From: Haliscomenobacter sp. | Lineage (GTDB): Bacteria > Bacteroidota > Bacteroidia > Chitinophagales > Saprospiraceae | Assembly: GCA_016707205.1 (NCBI GenBank) | Contig: JADJHZ010000005.1 | Location: 315,951-379,950 of the forward strand | DNA: 64,000 nt | Direction of reading: 5' to 3' | Shown: piece by piece, positions 43,046-51,831 of the stretch | Layout of the letters: the number at the start of each line of letters is the position of its first letter | Numbering within the stretch: the stretch's first letter is position 1 | Program-made: the position numbers and the translations under genes | Notes under the pieces: model-generated | Databases searched by the model: none | The model's input: the letters and a program-made list of their open reading frames with translations, nothing else | What the model was told of the DNA's origin: nothing

Positions 43046-45127
43046 TTAAAAGTTCTTTTTCCATGCGCCTTGGTCCGGAGTAGACCAAAAAACAACCTTA
43101 TTGTCTTTAAAAAACCGCGCGTAATACTTCCGTTTACCCGGATCATTGCTTCCATCGGCGATGACCAGCTGGGCGGGCATCCGCCCTTCCAACCCTTTCT
43201 TGGGAAGAAACGGGCTATTGCGCAAAATCCAGTAATCGGCGCCTTCCGGAGGGAGTATGTCTTTTCCTCCTTCGCCATCCCAAAAAAAGAACCGTTTACC
43301 ATTGAAGACGACCAGGGGGCCGGATTGGGGAAGGTTACCCGATGCCGCTTTTTCCTGGAAGGTTCGCTGGGAAATGCGATCCGGCTTTTTTTTCAGATGG
43401 AATGCTCTGGTCTGAGATAAAATCTGCGCAGTGTCGCCGGCTTGAAAAACAACGGCATCCCGGCCGTTCCAGAATTCCGTCACCGAACTTTTCCCTACGG
43501 CGAAACAAATGACTTCACGGGTTTCTGCTTGGTCCAAACGGAAAAAAAATCGTGCGCCGGCGCCTGTTGCTATAAGGCAAGCCAAAATCCAAATCCAGAT
43601 TTTTTGGGGACGAAAAAAAGCGATCGCAGCGGCGCCGAGCAAAAGATACCACCAAAGGGCCTCCCAAGGTTCAAGCCAGCCCCTCGATGCAAGCCAGCGG
43701 CAAAAAAGCATTTGTTCCAGTGCTGCAAACAAAATTCGTATACTCCAATCCAGGAGCCAGCCCAGGCTCCAAGCCATACCTGGAACCCCGCCCAAAACCA
43801 CCAGCGCCAGCCCCAACCCCTGAACCGCCGCGCCAAGAGGCACCGCCACCCAGCCGGAAAGCCAGAACCAGGTGGGAAACTGATGGAAGTAAAATACGCT
43901 CAAAGGACCCGTCGCTAATTGAGCGGCGATGCCAACAGCGGTCATTTTCCAAAAATAATCGGCAGCCAGCGTCTTGAAATGCAGCAACCGATACACGGGA
44001 GGCTCCAACAGGACAATCCCCGCAACGGCAAGATAAGAGAGCTGAAAGCCGATATCGAACAACCATTGCGGATTGTATAACAGCAACATGAAAGCCGACC
44101 CACTCAGCGTATTCCAAATATTTCCGGGCCGGTTGATGGTTTTCCCCATCAGGAGCCAGCTAAACATCACCGCCGCACGTAGTACCGATGCGCCTGCCCC
44201 GCATAGAATAGCATACCCCCAAATGCCGCCAAGTTGCGTTCCGGACCGCACCGCCATCCCCCATCTGCCCGGCAAGGGAACTTTTCCCAGTATCCACGAC
44301 AGGCACCACGCCACCATACCAACGTGCAGGCCAGATACGGAAAGAATATGCATGGCGCCGGTTTTACTGAACGCATTCAGAACCTCCCGGTCCAATCGCT
44401 CCCGATTTCCAAGGATCAGAGCGGCGCCGATGGCATAGCGCTGGGGGTCCGGCAACGCGTTCCGAAGCTGCTTCAGGCAATATGCCCTGCCAGAAAAAAG
44501 AACCGCCTTCCACCCCCGGACCCGCTCCTCCCGCAGGGCCATCCACCCGGCAGCCGGGACAAAAGCCTGAAAATGAATACCCTGCCGCCGAAGATATGCG
44601 GCGTAATTAAACGCCTCCGGATTGGAGTTGTCCGGTATCCGGCTCAACCGACCGGCGACAGCCAATAGCTCCCCTGCGGATGGAATCTTATGACCCTCCG
44701 GCTTTAGGTAAAGCAAAACGCTTCCCCGAACCGCGTATTGGGTATCTGGATTCGGGCCTGCCGTTAGGACCTGCGCAAAAACCCTCCAGGAGTTCTTCCC
44801 CGTCTTTGCTTCCTCCACCAGCACCTTCCCATAAAACTGCTCCAAATGAAGCCGCTCAAAGTGCCCCGAAGGAGGGCCTTCTGCAATCGACTGCCGCCTC
44901 CATACGCCCAGCAGGAAAAATGCCGCCCAACACCACACCGAAAAAAGAAATGCAAGCCGGTAGGCAAGTTTCTGAAAACCCGTCCATACCGCAAGGCCGG
45001 CAGCTCCTGCCAGTATCGGCAATACCCCGCCGGATGGAGGAATCCATGCGCTGCCGTATTCCGAAGCCAGAATACCAAGACTAAATACCAACAAAATAGT
45101 AAGGAAAGGAAACTCCCGCCAATTCAT
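43046..45127 (-). CDS. comEC: ComEC/Rec2-family DNA-uptake channel protein
   Basis: 693 residues, about ten membrane helices. The N-terminal DUF4131 region (FPFLTILLVFSLGILASEYGSAW) is followed by the competence domain with GAALILGNRERLDREVLNAFSKTGAMHILSVSGLHVGMVAW and GIWGYAILCGAGASVLRAAVM. The C-terminal part is short and keeps only a reduced beta-lactamase-like segment, which is common in Bacteroidota. ComEC forms the inner-membrane pore for incoming single-stranded DNA. It is followed by the ComEA-like gene as a two-gene unit. Confidence 0.9.
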   Translation of the reverse strand: MNWREFPFLTILLVFSLGILASEYGSAWIPPSGGVLPILAGAAGLAVWTGFQKLAYRLAFLFSVWCWAAFFLLGVWRRQSIAEGPPSGHFERLHLEQFYGKVLVEEAKTGKNSWRVFAQVLTAGPNPDTQYAVRGSVLLYLKPEGHKIPSAGELLAVAGRLSRIPDNSNPEAFNYAAYLRRQGIHFQAFVPAAGWMALREERVRGWKAVLFSGRAYCLKQLRNALPDPQRYAIGAALILGNRERLDREVLNAFSKTGAMHILSVSGLHVGMVAWCLSWILGKVPLPGRWGMAVRSGTQLGGIWGYAILCGAGASVLRAAVMFSWLLMGKTINRPGNIWNTLSGSAFMLLLYNPQWLFDIGFQLSYLAVAGIVLLEPPVYRLLHFKTLAADYFWKMTAVGIAAQLATGPLSVFYFHQFPTWFWLSGWVAVPLGAAVQGLGLALVVLGGVPGMAWSLGWLLDWSIRILFAALEQMLFCRWLASRGWLEPWEALWWYLLLGAAAIAFFRPQKIWIWILACLIATGAGARFFFRLDQAETREVICFAVGKSSVTEFWNGRDAVVFQAGDTAQILSQTRAFHLKKKPDRISQRTFQEKAASGNLPQSGPLVVFNGKRFFFWDGEGGKDILPPEGADYWILRNSPFLPKKGLEGRMPAQLVIADGSNDPGKRKYYARFFKDNKVVFWSTPDQGAWKKNF

Positions 45128-45246
45128 ATCCTGGGGTTTTGACGGGTGCTATACAAACGATTTGTGTTCAAATATACATAGTAAACACAAAAAATGCAAT
45201 AGCCTTGGGTGCGTTTTTTAAATTTTGAGCACAAGGGCTTTAATCT

Positions 45247-45254
45247 TACCTTCG
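45247..45254 (+). promoter_or_regulatory. Candidate -7 promoter element of the GNAT gene
   Basis: TACCTTCG differs from TAnnTTTG by one base; a TTTG lies about 20 bases upstream at 45223-45226, matching the -33 element. The ATG follows 31 bases later. Confidence 0.5.
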
Positions 45255-45284
45255 CAACAACAACTTAAACGGGCAACCGCGTAT

Positions 45285-45863
45285 ATGAAAGCTTCTCTTT
45301 TAGAGCTTGAAACCGTTCTGATAACGAAACGAACCGTCGTGCGGCGATTCAGGGAACACGAAGGCAACGTGTTCTTCCACCTGATGGGTGAAAATAGCCC
45401 ATTCCTCCAGGATGTTCAGCCCGAGGTGCTTCCGCCGATAAGCAACCCGGAGGAGGCGGAGTTTTTTGTTCGTGGCTGCCTCGCAGCTTGGCTCCGGCAG
45501 GAAGCGTTTCACTATGCGATATGGGATAAAGATAGCGCCGACTTGATCGGATATGTGGCTTTTCACCCGATAGATTGGTCCTTGCCCAAAGCGGCCATCA
45601 CCGGCTTTATCGACAAAAACAGACAAGGCAAAGGCTACATGCCGGAAGTGCTTCAATCCCTGTTCCCTTTCGCCTTCCAGCAAGCCGGCCTGGAAAAACT
45701 CACCCTTCTGGTCAGCACCGAAAACACAGCCGCTCAGCGCCTGGCACGCAAATGCGGTTTTCAGCGGGAGGGCGACCTTAGGGAAGAAATACGCAGGAAA
45801 AGCGGAGAACCCCTGGACTTGCTGCTCTTTGGCTTGACCAAAAGCACCTACCAAAAAGTTTAA
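45285..45863 (+). CDS. GNAT-family N-acetyltransferase (RimJ-like)
   Basis: 192 residues. The GNAT core is seen as DLIGYVAFHPIDWSLPKAAITGFIDKNRQGKGYMPEVLQSL (acetyl-CoA-binding motif RQGKGY) and LTLLVSTENTAAQRLARKCGFQREGDLREE, the typical RimJ/RimL ending. The substrate cannot be told from sequence. The ATG at 45285 was chosen because it follows a -7 box by about 30 bases; an in-frame earlier start overlaps the promoter. Its end overlaps the convergent yraN gene by four bases. Confidence 0.85.
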   Translation: MKASLLELETVLITKRTVVRRFREHEGNVFFHLMGENSPFLQDVQPEVLPPISNPEEAEFFVRGCLAAWLRQEAFHYAIWDKDSADLIGYVAFHPIDWSLPKAAITGFIDKNRQGKGYMPEVLQSLFPFAFQQAGLEKLTLLVSTENTAAQRLARKCGFQREGDLREEIRRKSGEPLDLLLFGLTKSTYQKV

Positions 45864-46225
45864 CCCAGGCCAGGAAAGAATGCATCCGGCAAATGCGCCG
45901 TGTGGAAATCTTTGCCCGAGAACAGAATGGAAATCACATCAAAGCGCACCTCGCCGGCATGCGCGTTTTGGTCGCAGAAGAAAGAGGCTGCCGATGCCAA
46001 AAAAGCTTGTTTGCGCCTCCCCACAAAGTTCTCCGGAGCGCCAAATCGCTCGGAAGCCCGGGTTTTGACTTCGACAAATACCAGAACCCCCGAGTCTTCC
46101 GCAATAAGGTCTACTTCCGCTTTTTTGTAACGCCAATTGCGCTCCAAAATCCGGTATCCTTTGTCCAATAAATATTGAGCGGCGATATCTTCTCCCCGCT
46201 TGCCCAACTCGTGTTTTGAGGCCAT
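45860..46225 (-). CDS. yraN: UPF0102 (YraN-like) nuclease-fold protein
   Basis: 121 residues. The family core is KHELGKRGEDIAAQYLLDKGYRILERNWRYKKAEVDLIAEDSGVLVFVEVKTR, with the Asp and the Glu-x-Lys of the endonuclease-like fold, followed by FGAPENFVGRRKQ. It is short, cytosolic and conserved in bacteria; the biochemical role remains unproven. The length is normal. It is downstream of the terminator of the giant T9SS gene and convergent with the GNAT gene. Confidence 0.9.
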   Translation of the reverse strand: MASKHELGKRGEDIAAQYLLDKGYRILERNWRYKKAEVDLIAEDSGVLVFVEVKTRASERFGAPENFVGRRKQAFLASAASFFCDQNAHAGEVRFDVISILFSGKDFHTAHLPDAFFPGLG

Positions 46226-46291
46226 GTTTTCGCCGGCTTTCGAATGAAGCGCTTTTTGACTCTCTGAAGGTACGGCTTACCCGGCAAAAAA

Positions 46292-46322
46292 ATAAAAAAG
46301 CGGGAGCCTCTTTGCTCCCGCC
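46292..46322 (-). terminator. Terminator of the 46.4 kb T9SS gene
   Basis: On the minus strand GGCGGGAGC / GCTCCCGC with a short loop is followed by TTTTTTATTTTTT. Confidence 0.85.
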
Positions 46323-46376
46323 TCATTCCGTCCATAAACAACTATGAAAAGCGTATTCTTGGCGGGGTTTTCGTTT

Positions 46377-49300
46377 TTAACGCGATCCGCTAAGCATCAT
46401 CTTTCTGGTTTCGGTAAAGGCCTCGGTGGACAACTGGTAATAGTACATTCCATTTCCACTAAGGGCGCTTTGGGCGATTTGTATTTCGTTGTATCCTTTT
46501 TCAAACTGAGCCCGATGCTGATAAACCAGCCGTCCGGATAAATCATAAATCCGGAGGGAGGCTTCTTCCTTCTTAGGCAGGGAAAACCCGATGGAAGTCT
46601 CGTCCTGGAAGGGGTTGGGAATGTTTTGGTACAAGAGATAACCTCCGCTTGTTACCGGTTTACCGCCCTCATCCTCTATCTGAAACAGGACCTGCATGTG
46701 TTCGTTCTCTGCGTTGTACGCTTCGGGGATAGCCGGCCGGTCGCTAAATTTCAGCGCCGTTACCAGGTCGGAATTCCGCTTTGCCTGGAAGGTCAGGCTG
46801 AACAAAACCAGATCGCCTTTGGATACGGATGCCCCGCTTTTGTTCCAACTGGTAATTATTTTCCCCATAGCCAAAGCGCCAAAACCAAAGTTTTCCTCCG
46901 ACATATCCGCCACATCGCCCATTTCTACCCCTTTTACCTCCAAAAGACGGTCGTCAAAGCCGAGGGTAAACTGATACCCGTTGACTTGATGCAAATCCGA
47001 GGAAAAGAAATCCACCGTAAAGGTCTCCCCTGAAAGCAAACGACTTGTTTTTGGCCCGGATCAGCATATCGCCGCCCGTAGTCCGGGTTTCGCTGCTCAT
47101 GAGCTGATTGGCGATGGCCGAGCCGTTGATATCCCCTACCTTCACGGCGATGAAATTCGCTTTGGCGTCTTTCAGGCGGAAGTTATTGAGATTCTTCACC
47201 TCCGGGAAGGGCGCCTCAAGGGGATTCCCGTTTGCAGGGAACTTGTAATCGGCGTCGACAAAGCGCCAGGAGGTATTCCCGTTCGGAAGATCGACGTCTT
47301 TGTTCAGGATCAGTTTGCGAAGCTTGATCAGGTCCAGCGTAGAGATCGTGCCTGATTTGTCCAGATCGGCGGCAATCCATTGGTAAGGCGAAGTAAAAGG
47401 CTGCACCCCAGAATGTGCTTGCTCAGCCGGATCAGGTCGATCGTGCTGATCCCGTTCATCAGATCGTCATTCTTTTCCGGAACCAGGGTATAGTCATATC
47501 CGAAAGGAACTTCTTCCACCTGGAATCCGCCGTTGATATTGGTCGTTGAGTACATCGGATTTTTCGACTTGATGGAGATGCGGACTTTTTCCACCGTATT
47601 TCCCCCTTCCGTCTTGACGACGCCAGCAACCACGCCGAGGCCGACATCGGGCGGGCACAACTGGCCATTGTCGGTGATCAGGATGGTCGTAAGGCAGTAC
47701 GCGCTGTTGCCCGATTCATCGGTGGCCCATAGTTCGATCCCCTGTGTGCCCACATCCGCGCAATCGAAGACCAATTGGGTAGCGCTTGGCGGCACCGTCG
47801 GATTCAGGGAAGCCCTGCGGATGGTGAATTTCAGGTTGGTGGTATCCGTGCAGTTGTCGGTGCTGCCGGCGTCAAACGCTTTGGCGTCCACCATGGCCAT
47901 GATTCCTCCCGGCATTTGGGCGATGGAGGTGGAAAGCCCATGGTAGCAAACCACTCCCGGTGCTTTTTGGTCTTCGACCGTAATCCGCACTTTACAAGTA
48001 GCGACATTACCGCACCCATCGCTGATCTTATAGGTCACTACCGTCGTGCCAATGGGGTAAACCCCGCTGATATTGGCGCCCGGAGAAGCAGCATACCTGG
48101 AATCATTCACGATGGAGATGTTGGGGCTGCAATCTGTGGCAACCATTGCGGGAAGCGTCACCTGAGCAGAGGAACAGCCGCTGGTGGCTGCAACCACCCT
48201 ATCGGGAGGACATACGAAACTCGGAGCCTGGTTGTCTTCTACCTTGATAATCTGGGTGTGCTGATACCGCCCAAGCGTTGGCGACTTGGCAGGGTCGTAA
48301 ACGCACCAATCGATGATAGTCCACGTGCGGAACACCTTAAAACAAGCAGGGGGGGCCGCATCGTACAACTTGTCTTCGTACATGATTGCCGCCAATCCGC
48401 AAGCCGGCTGCCGGGCTAATTGCGGACGGCGATACCCTGAAGGGAGAAAATCAGGATCCGTATTTGCACCGCACGTTGTCAGTATAGTATCCTTCGGCCA
48501 GGTAATATCCTTTTCCGTCAGATTCTGCGTATTGACGATGGTAATGGTCTGCATGCACATCGCCGTCATGCCATTCCTGCCCGTAACGGTAAAGATCCGC
48601 TTGATCGTTCCGCGGCCGCAATGGTCTATCTTGGATACGACGGTCGAATCCAGCGTATACCCGCATCCCGAAAGGATGACCGGGCCCCCAAACCTGGATA
48701 GATCCGTCAGGTCCTCCGTACACTCGACGGTCGCATCCGCCGGACAAAAAACAGCCGGAGGAATCGGGTCTTTGATCCGGACCATCGACATACATTCATT
48801 ATATTTTCCATACAAATCGCCGCCTTGCGCTTCCCGCGCCGGATCGATAGGCCCAGGGCCCGGATTGACGGTATATACCCGCAAAAGAACGGGAATCAGA
48901 TTCGAACCAACGTCTTCACAGCAAAAGAATACGATATCGTCGAACCATTCCTGGTAGCCCGTAACAGCGGAATCATCGCCGTTCAGGGAATCGCAGCCTC
49001 CTATGTCCATCCGCCGAACCTTGTAATACAGCGTTTTGACGCAGTTATCTTTACTTCCTTCATCAAACACCCGGGCAGCGGCAACTGCCGTTCCGGTTTC
49101 GTTTAGCGAAATCACGACTTCGTCATCGCAAATAGCGATCGGGCGTTCCTCGTCTTTTACTGTCAGCGTGGTAGAACATACGCTGGTGTTCCCGCAAGCA
49201 TCGATTGCGGTGTAGATAATCTGGTGGATTCCTTCCGGGACGAAATAATGGGGCCCAAGACCTACCTTCCCAAAAGAAGTGGAAACAATAAAGGTGGCAT

Positions 49301-50370
49301 CCGGATCGCAAGCATCCTGGATGCTTACCGGTTTGTCCAGCATCAGGGTGGCTAAACATTCTCCGCTATTTGTGCGGACCGTTTTTGCAGGGGGGCAAAC
49401 GATAACCGGAGGTTTCGAGTCTACGATCATTATGGTTTGCGTATGGGTGCGAATTTGCCCTCCATTGCACAGGTCCTCGACCGTCCAGATTCGGTCGATG
49501 ATGCGGCCGATTCCATTTCCACACGTATTGGTAATAACATCCCTGTGGGAAACGCTAAACCGGCACAAACCTCCTCCGTACAGTAGCTCAGAGTCGCTCC
49601 ACCGGGGATACCCCGTGCTGTCGGGGTGGGTGCTCGGCGCGGTGCATTCCAGCGTGGTGTCTTTGGGAAATACGACATCCGCCAGCATAGCCCGTAGAAG
49701 GGTGATTTGCTGAATGCACGTATCCGCATTGCCGTAGCGATCCCTGGCTACCCAGGTCCGGTAAATAATGGCCGAGGTATCCCCGGTGCAACCCCTGAAT
49801 TCCACACGATCCGAACGTTTGATTGAAAACGACGTGTCGCAGTTTTCGAGAATGAGCGGCATCCCTAAAGCGGCAACGCTGGTATCGGCGCTACAGGGAA
49901 GCAGCGTATCCCTGCACATGATCTGGGGAGGGTTTTCATCCACTACGCGGGCATACCCCACGCAGGTCAATCCCGTGCCCAGGTCGACCACCGTTACGGT
50001 GAACAACTGCCCTACCTCTACCCGACAGATCTGCCCGCAACTGGTTTTGCCCCTGAGCAACGGTAACCCCAAACTCGTCCCGGACAATCATCGCCTTATC
50101 CGATGGGCAGCCCTGGGAAAAAATAAACGAAGTAGCGTAAATCGTCACTTTGCAGCTATCGTCTAGCCGGAGTAAAACGGCAATCGACGGATCATTCGCC
50201 AAGCAAATAATAGAGCAAGGCGCCTGAACCTGCGCGGCCATCTTTTGCCATGCACCCAATCCTAAGACAAGGAAAAAGAACAACCAGGCGCGGCTTTTCC
50301 GCCGGCCTCCTCCCCTTGTGATTCCCGGACGTCTTTTATCCCGGACTGGTTTTTGAATTACTTTTTTCAT
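46377..50370 (-). CDS. Giant T9SS protein: HYR-like repeats, dockerin, cohesin-like, type A CTD (three shifts)
   Basis: About 1,330 residues if three one-base shifts are repaired (near 50051 in a G-run, 47407 in a G-run, 47038 in a T-run). The N-terminal MKKVIQKPV has a signal-type helix (SRAWLFFFLVLGLGAWQKMAAQ). Then come many HYR/proprotein-like repeats with paired Cys (for example CPPAKTVRTNSGECLATLML, CPPDRVVAATSGCSSAQVTL, YTAIDACGNTSVC). A carboxypeptidase-regulatory-like domain (VVKTEGGNTVEKVRISIKS) and a dockerin-like pair (NGISTIDLIRLSKHILG, DLDKSGTISTLDLIKLRKLIL) follow. A cohesin-type domain (VNGYQFTLGFDDRLLEVKG) and the T9SS type A sorting domain (YQNIPNPFQDETSIGFSLP ... GMYYYQLSTEAFTETRKMML) close it. 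It is surface-exposed and probably structural. Its C-terminal cassette closely resembles that of the 58-63 kb gene. Confidence 0.85.
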
Positions 50371-50525
50371 AGTCTGGAATTTGACGGTTAAAAAAAATGG
50401 CAATCCTTGTGTCATGCACATAGGCTGGAAGCATCCCATGAATGAAGCAGAAGGATTGCCGGTAGCGGCCAGGCAGCCTGAAATCAGGCTACTCCTGGCC
50501 TCGTTTTCTCACATTTAGGCTTGTT
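50371..50525 (-). promoter_or_regulatory. Structured leader of the 46.4 kb gene, attenuator-like
   Basis: On the minus strand a long stem (GGCCAGGAGTAGCCTGA paired with its partner, 50467-50500) is followed by GGCAATCCTT ... AAGGATTGCC (50399-50460, 42-base loop) and eight T. The T-run ends about 22 bases before the ATG. A terminator-like structure inside a 5' UTR suggests conditional read-through. The rest of the gap to 50907 (except the terminator at 50650) holds nothing I can support. Confidence 0.4.
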
Positions 50526-50649
50526 TGATCATTCCCGCACGCTGGTAAAGCATCGCGCATCATGAATTAATAACTTTTCCTAATATGTTTACAAAACCGT
50601 GCCAAACTTGAAAGAAGTAGAATTTTTTTTAATGTTTTTTTCAGGGAAA

Positions 50650-50680
50650 TAAAAAAGCCCCCCTCCAACGTGGAGAGAGG
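50650..50680 (-). terminator. Terminator of the PorP gene
   Basis: On the minus strand CCTCTCTCCA pairs with TGGAGGGGGG (G-T pairs allowed), followed by C and TTTTTT. Confidence 0.65.
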
Positions 50681-50907
50681 CCATCCCAAAAACCGATTTA
50701 TCTTATGCGCCCGAAGGCAGCGAGTATGCTGTCAAGAAGACTCGTCCTTAAACCAGGAACGATAATTTGGGGAACCAAACGAGGGAAAATTCAAAGGGGG
50801 GGAATCGCGTCTCAAGATAAAAAAAATATGAATTTTCGCCTACTATTTTCCCTCATCGGTTTCTTCCCTGTGTATTTTTTGCAACTGCGCGAGGCCCTGG
50901 CGCGTGC

Positions 50908-51831
50908 CTACCTATTCCTTAGCCTCGCCCGCTTATCCGGGGTATTAAGCCCGATTCCTACCGTCAACTCGTGGGCGCCTGAGCTGAATTGCTGGATATC
51001 CTGAAGGGTCATATCAAATGTATAGAACAGGCGGAAGCTGTTGGAAACTTCCGAGCCGAACAAAAAGCCGAGCGATTTCAACGAACGATAAGAAATGCCG
51101 CCCACCACCCGGTCATTCAGGAAGCCCAGCTTGAGGTTGATGTCGGCCTGGAAGGGAGCATCCCGAATCTGGCGGATCATGAGGGAAGGCTCCAGCGATA
51201 CGGCGTTGTTGTTGAAGTCGAACCGGTGGCCGGCGAAAATCACATAATGGTTCAAAAAAGTACTCTCTTCTGTAGACGTAACAATATCGTCCAGGCGGGC
51301 GCTGATCAGGTTGGCGAACGACAAGCCCACAAAGGTGCGGTCGTTGAAGGTGCCGAACACGCCAAACGAAGCGTCGAACAACTGCCGGCCGTCCACCGCT
51401 CCGTTAATGATATCGTCAAAATCGTAGATCGCCTGGGTCAGAATATTGTTCCCCAGCCGCATCTGCTTGTATTCGGTGGAAAAACCAACCGACAGCTTCA
51501 CCGTTTCGTCCAGATTAAACCGGAACGCATAATTGAGACGAACCCGGAGGTTATTGAGGCGCGCGGCGCTTTCCGTCATCACCCCCACGCCCAGTCCAAA
51601 CGTATTGCCAATAGGGCCGTTGTATTGAACGCCTACCGTTTTGGGCGCATCAGGGAAAGCAATCCACTGCGTGCGCGCGTTAAAAAAAAGCTGGTGCGTT
51701 CCCTTGAACCCAGCATACGCCGGGTTAATAAGTATTGGCGCTATCTGATAATGCGTCACCAGAGCCTCATTCTGAGCGCCTGCGGCCCAGGCAAAGCAGG
51801 CCATAGCTATCGAGAGGAAAAATTTTTTCAT
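50908..51831 (-). CDS. PorP/SprF-family T9SS outer-membrane protein
   Basis: 307 residues from MKKFFLSIAMACFAWAAGAQ, a clear signal peptide. The family text is THYQIAPILINPAYAGFKGTHQLFFNARTQW, FGLGVGVMTESAARLNNLRVRLNYAFRF, LSVGFSTEYKQMRLGN and a barrel-like C-terminus. PorP/SprF proteins form outer-membrane barrels that hold or help secrete SprB-type adhesins. The gene directly follows the cohesin/SprB-repeat adhesin gene on the same strand, the usual pairing. Its start lies inside the extended frame of that upstream gene, which is itself probably truncated there. Confidence 0.92.
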   Translation of the reverse strand: MKKFFLSIAMACFAWAAGAQNEALVTHYQIAPILINPAYAGFKGTHQLFFNARTQWIAFPDAPKTVGVQYNGPIGNTFGLGVGVMTESAARLNNLRVRLNYAFRFNLDETVKLSVGFSTEYKQMRLGNNILTQAIYDFDDIINGAVDGRQLFDASFGVFGTFNDRTFVGLSFANLISARLDDIVTSTEESTFLNHYVIFAGHRFDFNNNAVSLEPSLMIRQIRDAPFQADINLKLGFLNDRVVGGISYRSLKSLGFLFGSEVSNSFRLFYTFDMTLQDIQQFSSGAHELTVGIGLNTPDKRARLRNR

